NCBI RefSeq assembly: GCF_009428905.1
Contig: NZ_WHYR01000011.1
Coordinates: forward strand, 1 to 64,000
Reading direction: 5' to 3'
Length of the DNA stretch: 64,000 nt
Origin: Desulfofundulus thermobenzoicus
GTDB taxonomy: Bacteria; Bacillota; Desulfotomaculia; Desulfotomaculales; Desulfovirgulaceae
The position numbers and the translations under genes are program-made. The notes under the pieces were generated by a model. That model was not told the origin of the DNA and ran no database searches. It saw only the letters and a program-made list of their open reading frames with translations. Shown in pieces: positions 1 to 8,436 of the stretch (within the stretch, counting starts at the first letter, position 1; the number at the start of each line of letters is the position of its first letter).

Positions 1-2
1 TC

Positions 3-521
3 ATTTCCCCCGGCCCCTGCACCCCCAGTGATGCGGGTATTTCCCTGGCCGCAATCAAATACTTTGCCGGGCGCATCCCCATCCTGGGTGTCTGCCTGGG
101 GCATCAGGCCATCGGCCAGGCCTTTGGCGGCCGGGTGGTCCGGTCCCGCCGGCCCATGCACGGCAAGACTTCTCTGGTACATCACGACGGCAGGGGAATT
201 TATCGTAGCCTGCCCAACCCCTTCCCCGCCGCCCGTTACCACTCCCTGCTGGTGGAAAGGGAAACCCTGCCGGACTGCCTGGTAGTTACCGCCCAAACCG
301 GACAGGGGGAAATCATGGGTTTAAGGCACCGGTATTACCGGGTGGAAGGAGTGCAGTTTCACCCGGAATCCATCCTCACCGGGGTGGGGAAAAAACTGCT
401 GGCAAATTTCCTGTCCCAAGGGGACACCTACACCCCTGCCAGCGGCACTTTCAGACCCCATTTGGGATTTTCATCCGTGGGTTGTGATAACACTTATCAT
501 GGGCGGTTAATAAGTGAATAA
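3..521 (+). CDS. pabA: Aminodeoxychorismate synthase glutaminase subunit, 5'-truncated
   Basis: This is the C-terminal 172 residues of a class I glutamine amidotransferase; the N-terminus lies before the window. It hydrolyses glutamine and passes ammonia to PabB for 4-amino-4-deoxychorismate (folate) synthesis in the cytoplasm. Visible motifs are ISPGPCTP, the nucleophile elbow GVCLGHQ and the catalytic HPES near the C-terminus. TrpG has the same fold, so the choice of PabA rests on the next genes being pabB and pabC. The last ~30 residues after LANFL are an unusual tail. The stop is TAA at 519-521, and pabB begins 27 bases later, so the genes are probably co-transcribed. Confidence 0.9.
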   Translation: MSPGPCTPSDAGISLAAIKYFAGRIPILGVCLGHQAIGQAFGGRVVRSRRPMHGKTSLVHHDGRGIYRSLPNPFPAARYHSLLVERETLPDCLVVTAQTGQGEIMGLRHRYYRVEGVQFHPESILTGVGKKLLANFLSQGDTYTPASGTFRPHLGFSSVGCDNTYHGRLISE

Positions 522-548
522 CCGGGTACATAAAGGAACGGGATAATT

Positions 549-2252
549 ATGACACTGCGTCTACCTTTGATGGAAAAAATATCTTTACCGGCAAACGTGC
601 CGGCCCTTTTTGAGAGGCTGGCCGCCCGGCCTTACAGCTTTTTGCTGGACAGCGGGTTGATTATGCCGGGACTGGGCCGGTATTCGCTGATGGGAGCCAA
701 TCCTTTTCTGGTATTATACTCCCGGGGAGAACGCCTGTGGCTGGAACGGGAAGGAAAAATTACCCTGGATTGCGGCCACCCCCTTGATAAATTAAAAAAA
801 GTGCTGGCCCGGTACCGGCTGCACCCGGAAAACTGCCATCTTCCCTTCTGCGGTGGTGCGGTGGGCTATTTCAGCTACGATCTGGGGCGGGTGCTGGAGA
901 AACTACCCTCTCTGGCAACCGATGACCTGCAAACCCCCGACCTCTGCCTGGGATTTTACGACGTGGTCACGGTGGTGGACCGGGTAACGGGTGAGGTGTG
1001 GGTGGTATCCACCGGTTTTCCGGAAACCGACCCGGCGGCAGCCGGGCGAAGGGCACGGGAACGGCTGGAAGAGATGCATACCATACTGGCAGGAAAGCCG
1101 GAACCGCAGGCAGAAGATCATTACCTTTGCACCGGTGAACAAAAACCGGCCTTTAAAACAGCCACTCCCCCGGCCGGAACCACCGGCTTTCTGACCGGTA
1201 CCACTGAAAGCAAGGGCCACAACGCCGGCGGCCTGCCAGTGGCGGCACCCAGGGAGGCAATTCAGCTGTCGCTTTCACCGGTCAACGACCGGGCCGCATC
1301 CCGGGGTAGCGGATTGCCCACCGAAAGGCGGGGGGGTGCGGGGAGCCAAACCCCTTTTCTCCACGCCCACTTTGATGAAGACGGCTACTGCCGGGCGGTA
1401 CAACGGGCCAAAGACTACATTGCCGCCGGGGACATCTACGTCATAAACCTGTCCCAGCGCTTTTCCCTGCCCCGGCTGGTGGAGCCCTGGCCCCTGTACC
1501 GGCAACTGCGGGCCATAAATCCGGCCCCCATGGCCGCTTACCTGAACTTTGGCCCCTTTCAGGTGGTATGCTGTTCCATGGAAAGGTTTCTGAAAGTAAC
1601 CGGAAGGCGGGTGGAAACCCGGCCCATCAAGGGCACCCGGCCCCGGGGGAAAGATCCGGCCAGTGACGCCCGCTTCAGGGAAGAATTGTGGCATAGTGAA
1701 AAGGACCGGGCGGAACTGGTAATGATTGTGGATATGGAGCGCAACGACCTGGGGCGGGTCTGCCGGACGGGATCGGTACAGGTACCGCAGCTGTACCGGC
1801 TGGAGGAATACGCCACCGTTTTCCACCTGGTTTCCACTGTGGTGGGGGAACTGGCGCCGGATAAGGACGTGGTGGACCTGCTGGCCGCCGCCTTTCCCGG
1901 CGGTTCCATCAGCGGAGCACCCAAAATCCGGGCCATGGAAATCATTGAGGAACTGGAGCCGGTACGCCGGGGCATTTACACCGGCTCCATTGGATATATT
2001 GGTTTTAACGGCAACGCCGATTTAAACATTGTGATCCGCACACTGATATTCAAGGACGGGCATATCTATTTCCAGGCAGGCGGCGGTATCACCATTGATT
2101 CGGACCCCTGTATGGAGTACATGGAGACCCTGGACAAGGCCCGGGCGCTGGTGCAAGGGCTGGACAGTGTGACAGGTGTGACAGGGGACGGTGTGACAGG
2201 GGACGGTTCCCTGACACACAGATTTGAGAGGGGACGCCACCATGGCATATAA
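549..2252 (+). CDS. pabB: Aminodeoxychorismate synthase component I
   Basis: A chorismate-utilising enzyme of 567 residues that makes 4-amino-4-deoxychorismate with PabA. The N-terminal Anth_synt_I_N region contains RYSLMGANPF, and the chorismate-binding domain fills roughly residues 275-535. The motif PIKGTRPRG puts Lys361 where PabB has its catalytic lysine; TrpE normally has Ala there, so PabB is favoured. Two things are odd. About 90 Gly/Pro/Thr-rich residues separate the two domains (roughly 185-275), making the protein longer than the usual ~450-480. The last ~30 residues are read through a GGGACGG palindromic repeat, so the original stop has probably been replaced. Confidence 0.93.
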   Translation: MTLRLPLMEKISLPANVPALFERLAARPYSFLLDSGLIMPGLGRYSLMGANPFLVLYSRGERLWLEREGKITLDCGHPLDKLKKVLARYRLHPENCHLPFCGGAVGYFSYDLGRVLEKLPSLATDDLQTPDLCLGFYDVVTVVDRVTGEVWVVSTGFPETDPAAAGRRARERLEEMHTILAGKPEPQAEDHYLCTGEQKPAFKTATPPAGTTGFLTGTTESKGHNAGGLPVAAPREAIQLSLSPVNDRAASRGSGLPTERRGGAGSQTPFLHAHFDEDGYCRAVQRAKDYIAAGDIYVINLSQRFSLPRLVEPWPLYRQLRAINPAPMAAYLNFGPFQVVCCSMERFLKVTGRRVETRPIKGTRPRGKDPASDARFREELWHSEKDRAELVMIVDMERNDLGRVCRTGSVQVPQLYRLEEYATVFHLVSTVVGELAPDKDVVDLLAAAFPGGSISGAPKIRAMEIIEELEPVRRGIYTGSIGYIGFNGNADLNIVIRTLIFKDGHIYFQAGGGITIDSDPCMEYMETLDKARALVQGLDSVTGVTGDGVTGDGSLTHRFERGRHHGI

Positions 2253-2317
2253 AAAATTAAGGTACATCAAAAAATTGTCCTCTGTAAAATGTGTCAAAGA
2301 ACCGTCCCCTGACACAC
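2167..2317. repeat. GGGACGGTTC palindromic repeat, inverted pair at pabB/pabC junction
   Basis: Partial units (2167-2175, 2176-2190) lead into a full unit at 2191-2219, and an inverted unit lies at 2291-2317 after a 71-base spacer. The units share the core GGGACGGTTC and ends of the form GTGTGACA/TGACACAC. The same family forms a five-unit cluster at 19141-19310. The left unit supplies the C-terminal codons of pabB, and the right unit ends just before the pabC ribosome binding site. Similar palindromes are often linked to REP-associated (IS200-like) transposases; that link is inference, as no transposase is in the window. Confidence 0.9.
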
Positions 2318-2332
2318 TTGGAAGGTGAGGCA

Positions 2333-3166
2333 ATGGGTGCAGTGATATGTTTAAACGGCCGCTTTTTACCCGCGGATCATGCCCGGGTATCCGTCCTGGA
2401 CCAGGGTTTTCTATATGGCTACGGTCTTTTTGAAACCATCCTGGTGCGGCAAAAACGGCCTGTTTTACTGGCGGAACACCTGAACAGGCTGAAAGATGGC
2501 AGCGCTGTCCTGGGAATAACCCCACCCCTGCCTTTAAACGAACTTCCCCGGCTGGTGGAGCAGACCATCGCAGAAAATGGCACCGTAGACGGCGCCCTGC
2601 GTTTAACATTGTCAGCAGGGACTGCTCCAGGGGAGGTGCCAGGCAACCTGATCATCTCCACCCGTCCCCTCCCCTATGGCCCCCGGGACTACCGGCAGGG
2701 GTTCCGGGCGGGGTGGTCGTCCTTAAAGCGCAATGAATATTCGCCCCTGGTAAGATTAAAAACTTTGAACCACCTGGAAAATCTGCTGGCCAGAAGGGAA
2801 GCCCGGGAGAAGGGCTGGAATGAAGCGCTCTTTTTGAACACTGCTGGTTTCGTGGCCGAAGGAACATTGAGCAATATCTTTATAATCAAAGATAAACGGG
2901 TGGTTACCCCTTCAATCGATCAGGGGCTGCTCCCGGGCATCATGCGCCGGGTGGTGCTGGAAACCTGCCGCCGGCTGGGCATCGAGGTGCAGGAGCGACC
3001 GGTCTGTCCTGCCGAGCTGACAGATGCCGGCGAATGTTTTCTCACCAACTCCCTCATGGTCGTCATGCCCCTGATCAGCATAAACGGCCGTCCCATTGGT
3101 GGAGGACGGCCGGGAATGCTTACCGGGCTAATTGAAAAAACATTAAGAGAATTGCCCTTTCGCTAA
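2333..3166 (+). CDS. pabC: 4-amino-4-deoxychorismate lyase
   Basis: A PLP enzyme of fold type IV (aminotransferase class IV, 277 residues) that splits aminodeoxychorismate into p-aminobenzoate and pyruvate. The PLP-binding lysine is Lys143 in LKTLNHL; DQGFLYGYGLFET and EGTLSNIF are typical family motifs. The ATG at 2333 is chosen because GGAAGGTGAGG lies just upstream. The longer reading from GTG 2291 begins inside the palindromic repeat and is unlikely. Branched-chain or D-amino acid aminotransferases are related, but the position after pabA and pabB makes the lyase the best call. Confidence 0.9.
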   Translation: MGAVICLNGRFLPADHARVSVLDQGFLYGYGLFETILVRQKRPVLLAEHLNRLKDGSAVLGITPPLPLNELPRLVEQTIAENGTVDGALRLTLSAGTAPGEVPGNLIISTRPLPYGPRDYRQGFRAGWSSLKRNEYSPLVRLKTLNHLENLLARREAREKGWNEALFLNTAGFVAEGTLSNIFIIKDKRVVTPSIDQGLLPGIMRRVVLETCRRLGIEVQERPVCPAELTDAGECFLTNSLMVVMPLISINGRPIGGGRPGMLTGLIEKTLRELPFR

Positions 3167-3241
3167 AAATGACTTCTTACATTTCAGCACCCGCAATGCG
3201 TGGCTCAAAGGAGATCAAACCAACATAACCGAAATGACTTG

Positions 3242-3745
3242 TTAAGCCAGCATTTCCGCCATATAATCCAGCAGGTCTATGGCCCTGATTATTCCGACCG
3301 CTTTTTTCCCTTCAAAAACCGGCAGGATGTTGACGTTTTTGGTCATCATCAGTTCAATGGCCTTCGTTACGGTATCGTCCACCTGTACATAGGCATCGAC
3401 CAGCGGCCGTATGGCCTGCCCCACCTTGATAATCGTCAGTTTCTCCAGGGATCCCCGGTGGTAAAATATGGCCCATGACATGGTAAAGAGTTCGCTGTTG
3501 TCGTAAATCATTTTATTTTGCTTAATAGCGTTAAGGATATCGCGGGTGGTAAGGATTCCCACCAGCATTTCCTCGCCCTGCACCTTTTTCGTTTTGCTGA
3601 AAACCAGCAGGGAACGGTGGGAATGACCGGCCGAACGGTACTCCTTCAACACCTTTATGGCCTCTTTCAGGGTATCCGTTTCATAAACCGCCGGGTACTC
3701 GGACAAAGGGACCATCAGTTCGCCCACCTTCTTGGTATCGGGCAT
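3242..3745 (-). CDS. Tandem CBS-domain protein
   Basis: A stand-alone protein of 167 residues with two CBS domains (about residues 8-85 and 105-165). The second ends with the typical NILPVFEGKKAVGIIRAIDLL. CBS pairs (Bateman modules) bind adenine nucleotides or S-adenosylmethionine and usually sense energy state; no catalytic domain is attached, so the target cannot be named. The ATG start follows AAAGGAG at a good distance. It converges on pabC and its own downstream region is short. Confidence 0.88.
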   Translation of the reverse strand: MPDTKKVGELMVPLSEYPAVYETDTLKEAIKVLKEYRSAGHSHRSLLVFSKTKKVQGEEMLVGILTTRDILNAIKQNKMIYDNSELFTMSWAIFYHRGSLEKLTIIKVGQAIRPLVDAYVQVDDTVTKAIELMMTKNVNILPVFEGKKAVGIIRAIDLLDYMAEMLA

Positions 3746-3914
3746 ACTCCCACTCCTTTCAAGTGAATATTATCACATTCATAGACACGATACCATAAAT
3801 AGTTATTTCTGTCAACGGGATTGCCCTCCGAAGGCCATTCTCGTCATCCAACAACATAGACAGCACGCCTTTGGTCTCGCCCATTTCCCCCTTCCCCCGG
3901 ATTGATTATGTTAT

Positions 3915-4530
3915 TTAACAATATTGCATTATCCCTCCCTTGAAAAGCACCCATTCATGTCTAACTATGTTCTTGCTGTCGGCTTTATCCATTTCCACCG
4001 CGTAAAGCGCCCCGTCCACGGGGTCGTAGAGCACCCCGAGCCTAACCCCTCCCACGCTCTCGGCGGGCCACATACAGTCCGGTTTCTGAGCGGTGGGTAG
4101 AAAGGTTCGCCCCCGATACTGCGGTTCATCTTAAGCACCACCATGCAGGGGTCGTTGGGGTCGGGCACCCACCCGCCCGTAAGCCCGTAACCGTAATACC
4201 CCATCGGGGTGCCGTCCAGCTTCACCGGGCGGTCAAACCTGACCCTCGCTGGCTGGTAGGCGTCTACCGTGGAGCCGGGAGCGGGCGTGATTTCTACCAC
4301 CTTCAGCTCCGGCACGATCCTGAATTTCACCACCACGTCCTGCGCCGGACCGGGGATACCGCTGGCGGCATCCTTCACAGCGTTCGCCTTTACCGTCAGC
4401 ACATAATCCGTTTCCAGTTTCAACTGACCAATGCCCAGCGTCACCTACTGCCCGTCCACATATGGAGATTGGCCGGAAGATTGAGTACGGAGAAGCGGTA
4501 GGAGCGCGGTAGGGACGGCGGCGCCGCGGT
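3915..4530 (-). pseudogene. Degraded surface-protein fragment with Ig-like domain
   Basis: One reading frame (3965-4444) encodes a piece resembling a bacterial Ig-like (SbsA/Big_5-type) domain: VKDAASGIPGPAQDVVVKF, then VVEITPAPGSTVDAYQPARV. Near 4090-4110 the sensible reading shifts frame: the other frame continues with GVLYDPVDGALYAVEMDKAD and stops at 3915-3917. Upstream there is an in-frame TAG at about 4444-4446, and protein-like reading (SYRFSVLNLP) continues in yet another frame. At least two frame changes and a missing N-terminus make this a relic of an exported cell-surface protein. Confidence 0.65.
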
Positions 4531-4606
4531 CGTCACGAAGAAAACGAGTGAACGCTTGAAACAAAACAAAACACCCCCAAATAGTTAATGTTTTTGTAGC
4601 ACATTG

Positions 4607-4615
4607 TGGTATAAT
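4607..4615 (+). promoter_or_regulatory. Extended -10 promoter for the toxin-antitoxin pair
   Basis: TGGTATAAT is an exact TGnTATAAT extended -10 element, 35 bases before the toxin start codon. No good -35 box is seen at 17 bases, as is common for extended -10 promoters. Confidence 0.6.
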
Positions 4616-4649
4616 ATAAGCACCAACTTGCTTGCCAAGGTGAAAAACA

Positions 4650-4952
4650 TTGAAAAAGATAACTCGCTTTATTATCCCGCCCGACCGTGCTAATCATATT
4701 GCGGTTAAACACTCTGTAACGCCGGAGAAGGTCTGGCAGGCGGCTTTTGACGATCCTCACCACATTATCCAGCGGTTAAAAGCTGCCAATTCCGCTTCAC
4801 AAGAGAAGGTTTACCGCCTTCTGGGTCGGACAGAGGCAGGGCGATACCTGACGGTCATATTCATTTACAAAGGCCGGGGTCGTGCCTACCTTGTCACGGC
4901 CCGAAATATGACTCATGCCGAAAGGAGATATTACCATGAAAAAAATCGTTGA
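4650..4952 (+). CDS. BrnT-like ribonuclease toxin
   Basis: A basic 100-residue protein that resembles BrnT toxins. It has an N-terminal IAVKHSVTPEKVWQAAFDDP region, a central GRTEAGRYLTVIFIYKG, and the C-terminal signature YLVTARNMTHAERRYYHE, like the SAR-MTxxERRxY ending of BrnT. BrnT proteins are RelE-fold mRNA-cleaving toxins neutralised by the downstream antitoxin. The start is TTG at 4650, placed 7 bases after AAGGTG. The gene overlaps the antitoxin gene by 17 bases, and toxin-first order is normal for this family. The assignment is by motif resemblance only. Confidence 0.7.
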   Translation: MKKITRFIIPPDRANHIAVKHSVTPEKVWQAAFDDPHHIIQRLKAANSASQEKVYRLLGRTEAGRYLTVIFIYKGRGRAYLVTARNMTHAERRYYHEKNR

Positions 4953-5184
4953 TTTGCCGGACTTAACTGACATGGATAGGTTAACTGAATTCTTCGACCG
5001 TACCGACACCCAGGAGTTGGAGTGGGAAGACGCTGACGTTGAATTCAAGAAACCTGAGCTTGTTCATGTCTCAATCCGCTTGCCGAAAGAAGATTTAGCC
5101 GCCATCAAGCGGGCAGCCAGTAAGTTGGGTGTCGGGCATACAACTTACATCCGGATGGTGTTGCGGAAGGCGGTCGGAAGGTAA
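4936..5184 (+). CDS. BrnA/CopG-like antitoxin
   Basis: A protein of 82 residues. The N-terminal half is acidic (FFDRTDTQELEWEDADVE), suited to wrapping a basic toxin. The C-terminal part reads VSIRLPKEDLAAIKRAASK then TTYIRMVLRKAV, a ribbon-helix-helix-like DNA-binding segment as in CopG/BrnA antitoxins. The ATG at 4936 follows AAAGGAGAT; the upstream in-frame ATG at 4915 lies before that site and is not used. It probably neutralises the toxin and represses the shared promoter. Confidence 0.72.
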   Translation: MKKIVDLPDLTDMDRLTEFFDRTDTQELEWEDADVEFKKPELVHVSIRLPKEDLAAIKRAASKLGVGHTTYIRMVLRKAVGR

Positions 5185-5649
5185 TTGAACAGTATTGGAC
5201 ACCCCGGCTTTCCGGCGGGGCGTGAAGGCAGTGGCTGCCAGGAAGGTGGGTCAGTTCAAAAAATAAAAAACCCAGCACTCAGGCAGGGCACCTTTTCCGC
5301 CGGGTCCGGGTTGGGGATCTTCCGGCCCCCGCGTATACCACCGTTCTCCGTTCCTGCTAACGTATACCATCACGGAATTTTTCCGGGACGGCCATGCAAG
5401 GTCATACGGCCCGCTTTGACGTCAAGTCGTCCCTGCCCTAAAAAACAAAACCCCCGCCAGCCGTTCCATTCCACGGCCAGCGGGTTTCCCGGTGGGGCCG
5501 TCCCTTCCGACCGCCCTGTTTTTTTGTGCAACCGGGCCGGTTTTTGGGCCAACCTGTCCCTGTTTTGGCCCGACCGTGGCCGGTCTCTCCTGGACCGTTC
5601 TGGACTTCCAGTTCATACCAAAACCCCGGAAGCCTTGATTTTCAAGGCT
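5185..5649. other. Gene-free stretch with minus-strand terminator
   Basis: No convincing coding region is seen. The stretch holds a minus-strand terminator (5440-5484), a GC-rich run with repeated GGCCCAAAA-type pieces (about 5530-5580), and a perfect 10-bp hairpin at 5629-5651 (GAAGCCTTGA, 3-base loop) that overlaps the stop of the methyltransferase gene. Confidence 0.6.
5440..5484 (-). terminator. Intrinsic terminator downstream of the rlmI-like gene
   Basis: Read on the minus strand, arms 5473-5484 and 5453-5464 pair as 5 bp, a 2x2 internal loop, then 5 bp, with an 8-base loop, followed by TTTTGTTTTTT. It lies about 170 bases beyond the stop of the gene at 5650. Confidence 0.6.
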
Positions 5650-6825
5650 TCACCACACCTGGAGCACCACGCATTTCAGGTAGTACGTTTCCGGCGAGGC
5701 CAGAAGCATGGGGTGGTCCCTGGCCTGACGGCGCAGTTCCACCAATCGCAGCTGCCGGCCCACATCCCGGGCGGCGTCCAGTAACACCTGAAGAAAGAAA
5801 TCTTCCGTCATATGGTAGGAGCAGGAGCAGGTAACCAGAAAGCCCCCCGGAGGCAAAAGCTTCATGGCCCGCAGGTTGATTTCCTTGTAGCCCCGGGCGG
5901 CGCCTTCCAGGGCTTCTCTGGATTTGGTGAAGGCCGGGGGATCCAGGATAATCAAATCAAAGCGTTCCCCGGCCCGGTCCATGGCCCTTAATTCATCAAA
6001 GACGTTGCCCTCCCGGAAGGTGCAGACGGACCGAAATCCGTTCCGGGCCGCGTTTTCCCCGGCCATTTCCAGGGCGTCCGCCGACACGTCAATGCCCAGC
6101 ACCTTCCTGGCCCCGAAGCGTGCCGCATATACCGAAAAGGTGCCGGTGTGGCAGAAGCAATCCAGCACCCGGGCGCCCTCCGCCAGCCCCTGCAGGGCCA
6201 GGCGGTTTTCCCGCTGATCCAGGAAATAGCCGGTTTTCTGCCCTCCGGCCAGGTCCACCAGAAACTTGAGCCCGTTCTCTTCTATTTCCACCACCGGATT
6301 AAAATGCCCCTTTAAAAAGCCGGTTTTTAAAGGCAGGCCCTCCAGTTCCCGTACCGGTACGTCATTGCGTTCATAGATGCCGGCCGGTTCCACCAGCTCA
6401 TCCAGAAGGTCCACCAGAGTCTGTTTGTGCACATCCATACCCAGGGCCAGGGTCTGTACCGAAAGATAATCACCGAAGCGGTCCACAATGAGCGCCGGCA
6501 AAAAATCCGCTTCGGCATACACCAGGCGGCAGGCATTGGTGTCCCGCACCACCCGCCGCCGGTAATCCAGGGCGGCGGTCAAACGCCGGTGGAAAAAGGC
6601 CCGGTCTATTTTTTCCCCTTGTTCCCGGGTTAACAAGCGCACCAGGATCTGGGAGGCCGGATTGATATAACCCCGGCCGACAAAACGGCCCCGGTGATCC
6701 ACCACCTCCACCACGTCGCCGGGGTTGAAATGGCCGTGGATATCCGACACCTCGGTGCCATAAACCCAGGGGTGCCCGTGTAAGACCCGGTGGGGCTGAC
6801 CCCGGGTAAGCTTTACTACCGCCAT
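5650..6825 (-). CDS. RlmI-like 23S rRNA m5C methyltransferase
   Basis: A class I SAM-dependent methyltransferase of 391 residues. The N-terminal ~75 residues form a PUA-like RNA-binding domain (VLHGHPWVYGTEV, PGDVVEVVD). The Rossmann domain carries VLDCFCHTGTFSVYAARFGA (SAM motif I), DLIILDPPAF (motif IV) and VTCSCSYHM. It resembles E. coli RlmI, which methylates C1962 of 23S rRNA. ATG 6825 is chosen because GGAAGGTGA stands 5 bases before it; the longer start at 6852 would place that site inside the gene. It appears to be a single-gene unit. Confidence 0.85.
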   Translation of the reverse strand: MAVVKLTRGQPHRVLHGHPWVYGTEVSDIHGHFNPGDVVEVVDHRGRFVGRGYINPASQILVRLLTREQGEKIDRAFFHRRLTAALDYRRRVVRDTNACRLVYAEADFLPALIVDRFGDYLSVQTLALGMDVHKQTLVDLLDELVEPAGIYERNDVPVRELEGLPLKTGFLKGHFNPVVEIEENGLKFLVDLAGGQKTGYFLDQRENRLALQGLAEGARVLDCFCHTGTFSVYAARFGARKVLGIDVSADALEMAGENAARNGFRSVCTFREGNVFDELRAMDRAGERFDLIILDPPAFTKSREALEGAARGYKEINLRAMKLLPPGGFLVTCSCSYHMTEDFFLQVLLDAARDVGRQLRLVELRRQARDHPMLLASPETYYLKCVVLQVW

Positions 6826-6845
6826 AAAGTCACCTTCCACATAAC

Positions 6846-6887
6846 TGTTCACTGAAACCGGTGGTTAATGCAAAGGCACGGCGCTGT
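6846..6887 (+). repeat. 42-bp dispersed repeat, copy 1
   Basis: These 42 bases match the reverse complement of 15664-15705 at all but about five positions. The copy begins TGTTCACTGAA and ends GGCACGGCGCTGT. It sits just upstream of the methyltransferase start and has no inverted partner nearby, unlike copy 2. Confidence 0.8.
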
Positions 6888-7109
6888 CCAGAGCGAACGA
6901 TCCGGCACTCACCAAAAATTACTCTACTTCTGATGCTGGGTTTCATACTGATACCATAGTGCTACGAAGATCTTATACGCCAGTGAGTGCCGGACGAAGC
7001 GCCGGTAACAGTACCCAGCGAACTCTGAGGTTGCCGGCTCGGCGCCCGAGGACGCCAACGAAAAACGTCATTAAAAACGTAACAGAATCACATATTTTCG
7101 AAGGCGTCC

Positions 7110-8408
7110 CTATTTTCTACCGGCCAGCCTTTCCGCCCTCCTGCTTACCTGACGGTAAACCTCCTCTTCGTCCACGGTGAGCACCTGCCGTTTTTCCATG
7201 ACCACCCGCCCGTCGACGATCACCGTTTCCACATCGGCGGACTGGGCGGCATAGACCAGATGGGCCACCAGGTCGTGCCGGGGATAGAGATGGGGCCGGT
7301 GCAGGTTGATTAAAATGATGTCCGCTTTATAACCGGGCTTGAGCAGGCCCACGTCATGCAATCCCAGCACCCGGGCGCCGTTCACCGTGGCCATGGACAG
7401 GGCGGTAAAGGCGGGCAGGGCCACGGGGTCCATGGTCGCCACTTTTTGCAACAACGCAGCCGAGCGCATTTCTTCCATCATATCCAGATTATTGTTGCTG
7501 GCCGGCCCGTCGGTACCCAGGCCCACCAGCACACCGGCCTCCAGCAACCGGGTCACCGGCGCAATGCCGCTGGCCAGCTTCATGTTGCTCTCCGGATTAT
7601 GGGCCACCCCCACTTTCTTTTCCGCCAGGATGTTTATTTCTTCCTCATCCAGGTGGACGCAGTGGGCGGCCAGGACGGGAAAAGCAAAAAGACCCAGTTC
7701 GTCCATCAGAGCCACCGGCCTTTTACCGTATTGCCGCCGGATGTCTTCCACTTCCTTCCCCGTTTCGGCCAGGTGAATGTGGATACCCACCTGCACTTCG
7801 GCGGCCATGTCCATGACCTTTCTCAGGAAATCCGGGGGGCAGGTATAAGGCGCATGGGGACCCAGCATGGTGGTAATGCGCCCGTCAGCTGCACCATGCC
7901 ATTCGCCGATAAAATGGCGGCTTTCCTCCAGAGCATCACCGGCCCCGGTGGAAAGGCCGATCATTCCCCGGGACAGGCTGGCCCTTAAGCCCGCCTTTTC
8001 CACCGCCCTGGCCGCCTGATCCATGTGAAAATACATATCGGCAAAGGAGGTGGTTCCCGAACGGATCATCTCCAGACAGCAGAGCATGGTGCCCCAATAA
8101 ATGTCCTCCGGATCCAGCCGTTCTTCCACCGGCCAGATTTTCTCCTCCAGCCACCTCTGCAGGGGCAGGTCGTCGGCATAGCTGCGCAACAGGGTCATGG
8201 CCCCATGGGTGTGACAGTTCACCAGACCGGGCAGGGCCAGCATGCCCCGGGCATCAATAATCCGGTCTATGTCATTGGGCGGGGAAGCGCTTCCCGCCGG
8301 CCCCACGTGGGTGATATATTGCCCTTCGATTAATATTTCCCCATTTTCATACAGGACCCCGGGACTCTCCATGGTCAGCACGGCAGCCCCGCGAATGAAA
8401 ATCATCAC
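7110..8408 (-). CDS. mtaD: MTA/SAH/5'-deoxyadenosine deaminase
   Basis: An amidohydrolase of 432 residues. It should deaminate the adenine ring of S-adenosylhomocysteine, methylthioadenosine or 5'-deoxyadenosine. Metal-binding motifs are NCHTHGAMTLLR, HIHLAETGKEVE, AAHCVHLDEEE and GLGTDGPASNN, in family order. The first codon is GTG 8408, directly followed by ATG 8405; GGGGGAATT precedes both. It is the last gene of a minus-strand salvage cluster and follows the aldolase gene by 28 bases. The family overlaps with other nucleoside deaminases, but the neighbouring ahcY-like, mtnA and mtnP genes support this substrate range. Confidence 0.88.
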   Translation of the reverse strand: MMIFIRGAAVLTMESPGVLYENGEILIEGQYITHVGPAGSASPPNDIDRIIDARGMLALPGLVNCHTHGAMTLLRSYADDLPLQRWLEEKIWPVEERLDPEDIYWGTMLCCLEMIRSGTTSFADMYFHMDQAARAVEKAGLRASLSRGMIGLSTGAGDALEESRHFIGEWHGAADGRITTMLGPHAPYTCPPDFLRKVMDMAAEVQVGIHIHLAETGKEVEDIRRQYGKRPVALMDELGLFAFPVLAAHCVHLDEEEINILAEKKVGVAHNPESNMKLASGIAPVTRLLEAGVLVGLGTDGPASNNNLDMMEEMRSAALLQKVATMDPVALPAFTALSMATVNGARVLGLHDVGLLKPGYKADIILINLHRPHLYPRHDLVAHLVYAAQSADVETVIVDGRVVMEKRQVLTVDEEEVYRQVSRRAERLAGRK

Positions 8409-8436
8409 GCCAATTCCCCCATCCGAACATTTTTAC

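Noticed and set aside
1275-1826. Long minus-strand ORFs opposite pabB and similar shadows elsewhere
   Set aside because: They mirror the codon pattern of strong genes on the other strand and carry no motifs.
2291-2332. Upstream GTG start for pabC
   Set aside because: It lies in the palindromic repeat and the real ribosome binding site is downstream, before ATG 2333.
5185-5784. Plus-strand ORF of 199 codons
   Set aside because: Composition is not protein-like, it runs antisense into the methyltransferase gene, and it has no ribosome binding site.
6959-7180. Plus-strand ORF of 73 codons
   Set aside because: It overlaps the end of mtaD on the opposite strand and has no family resemblance or binding site.
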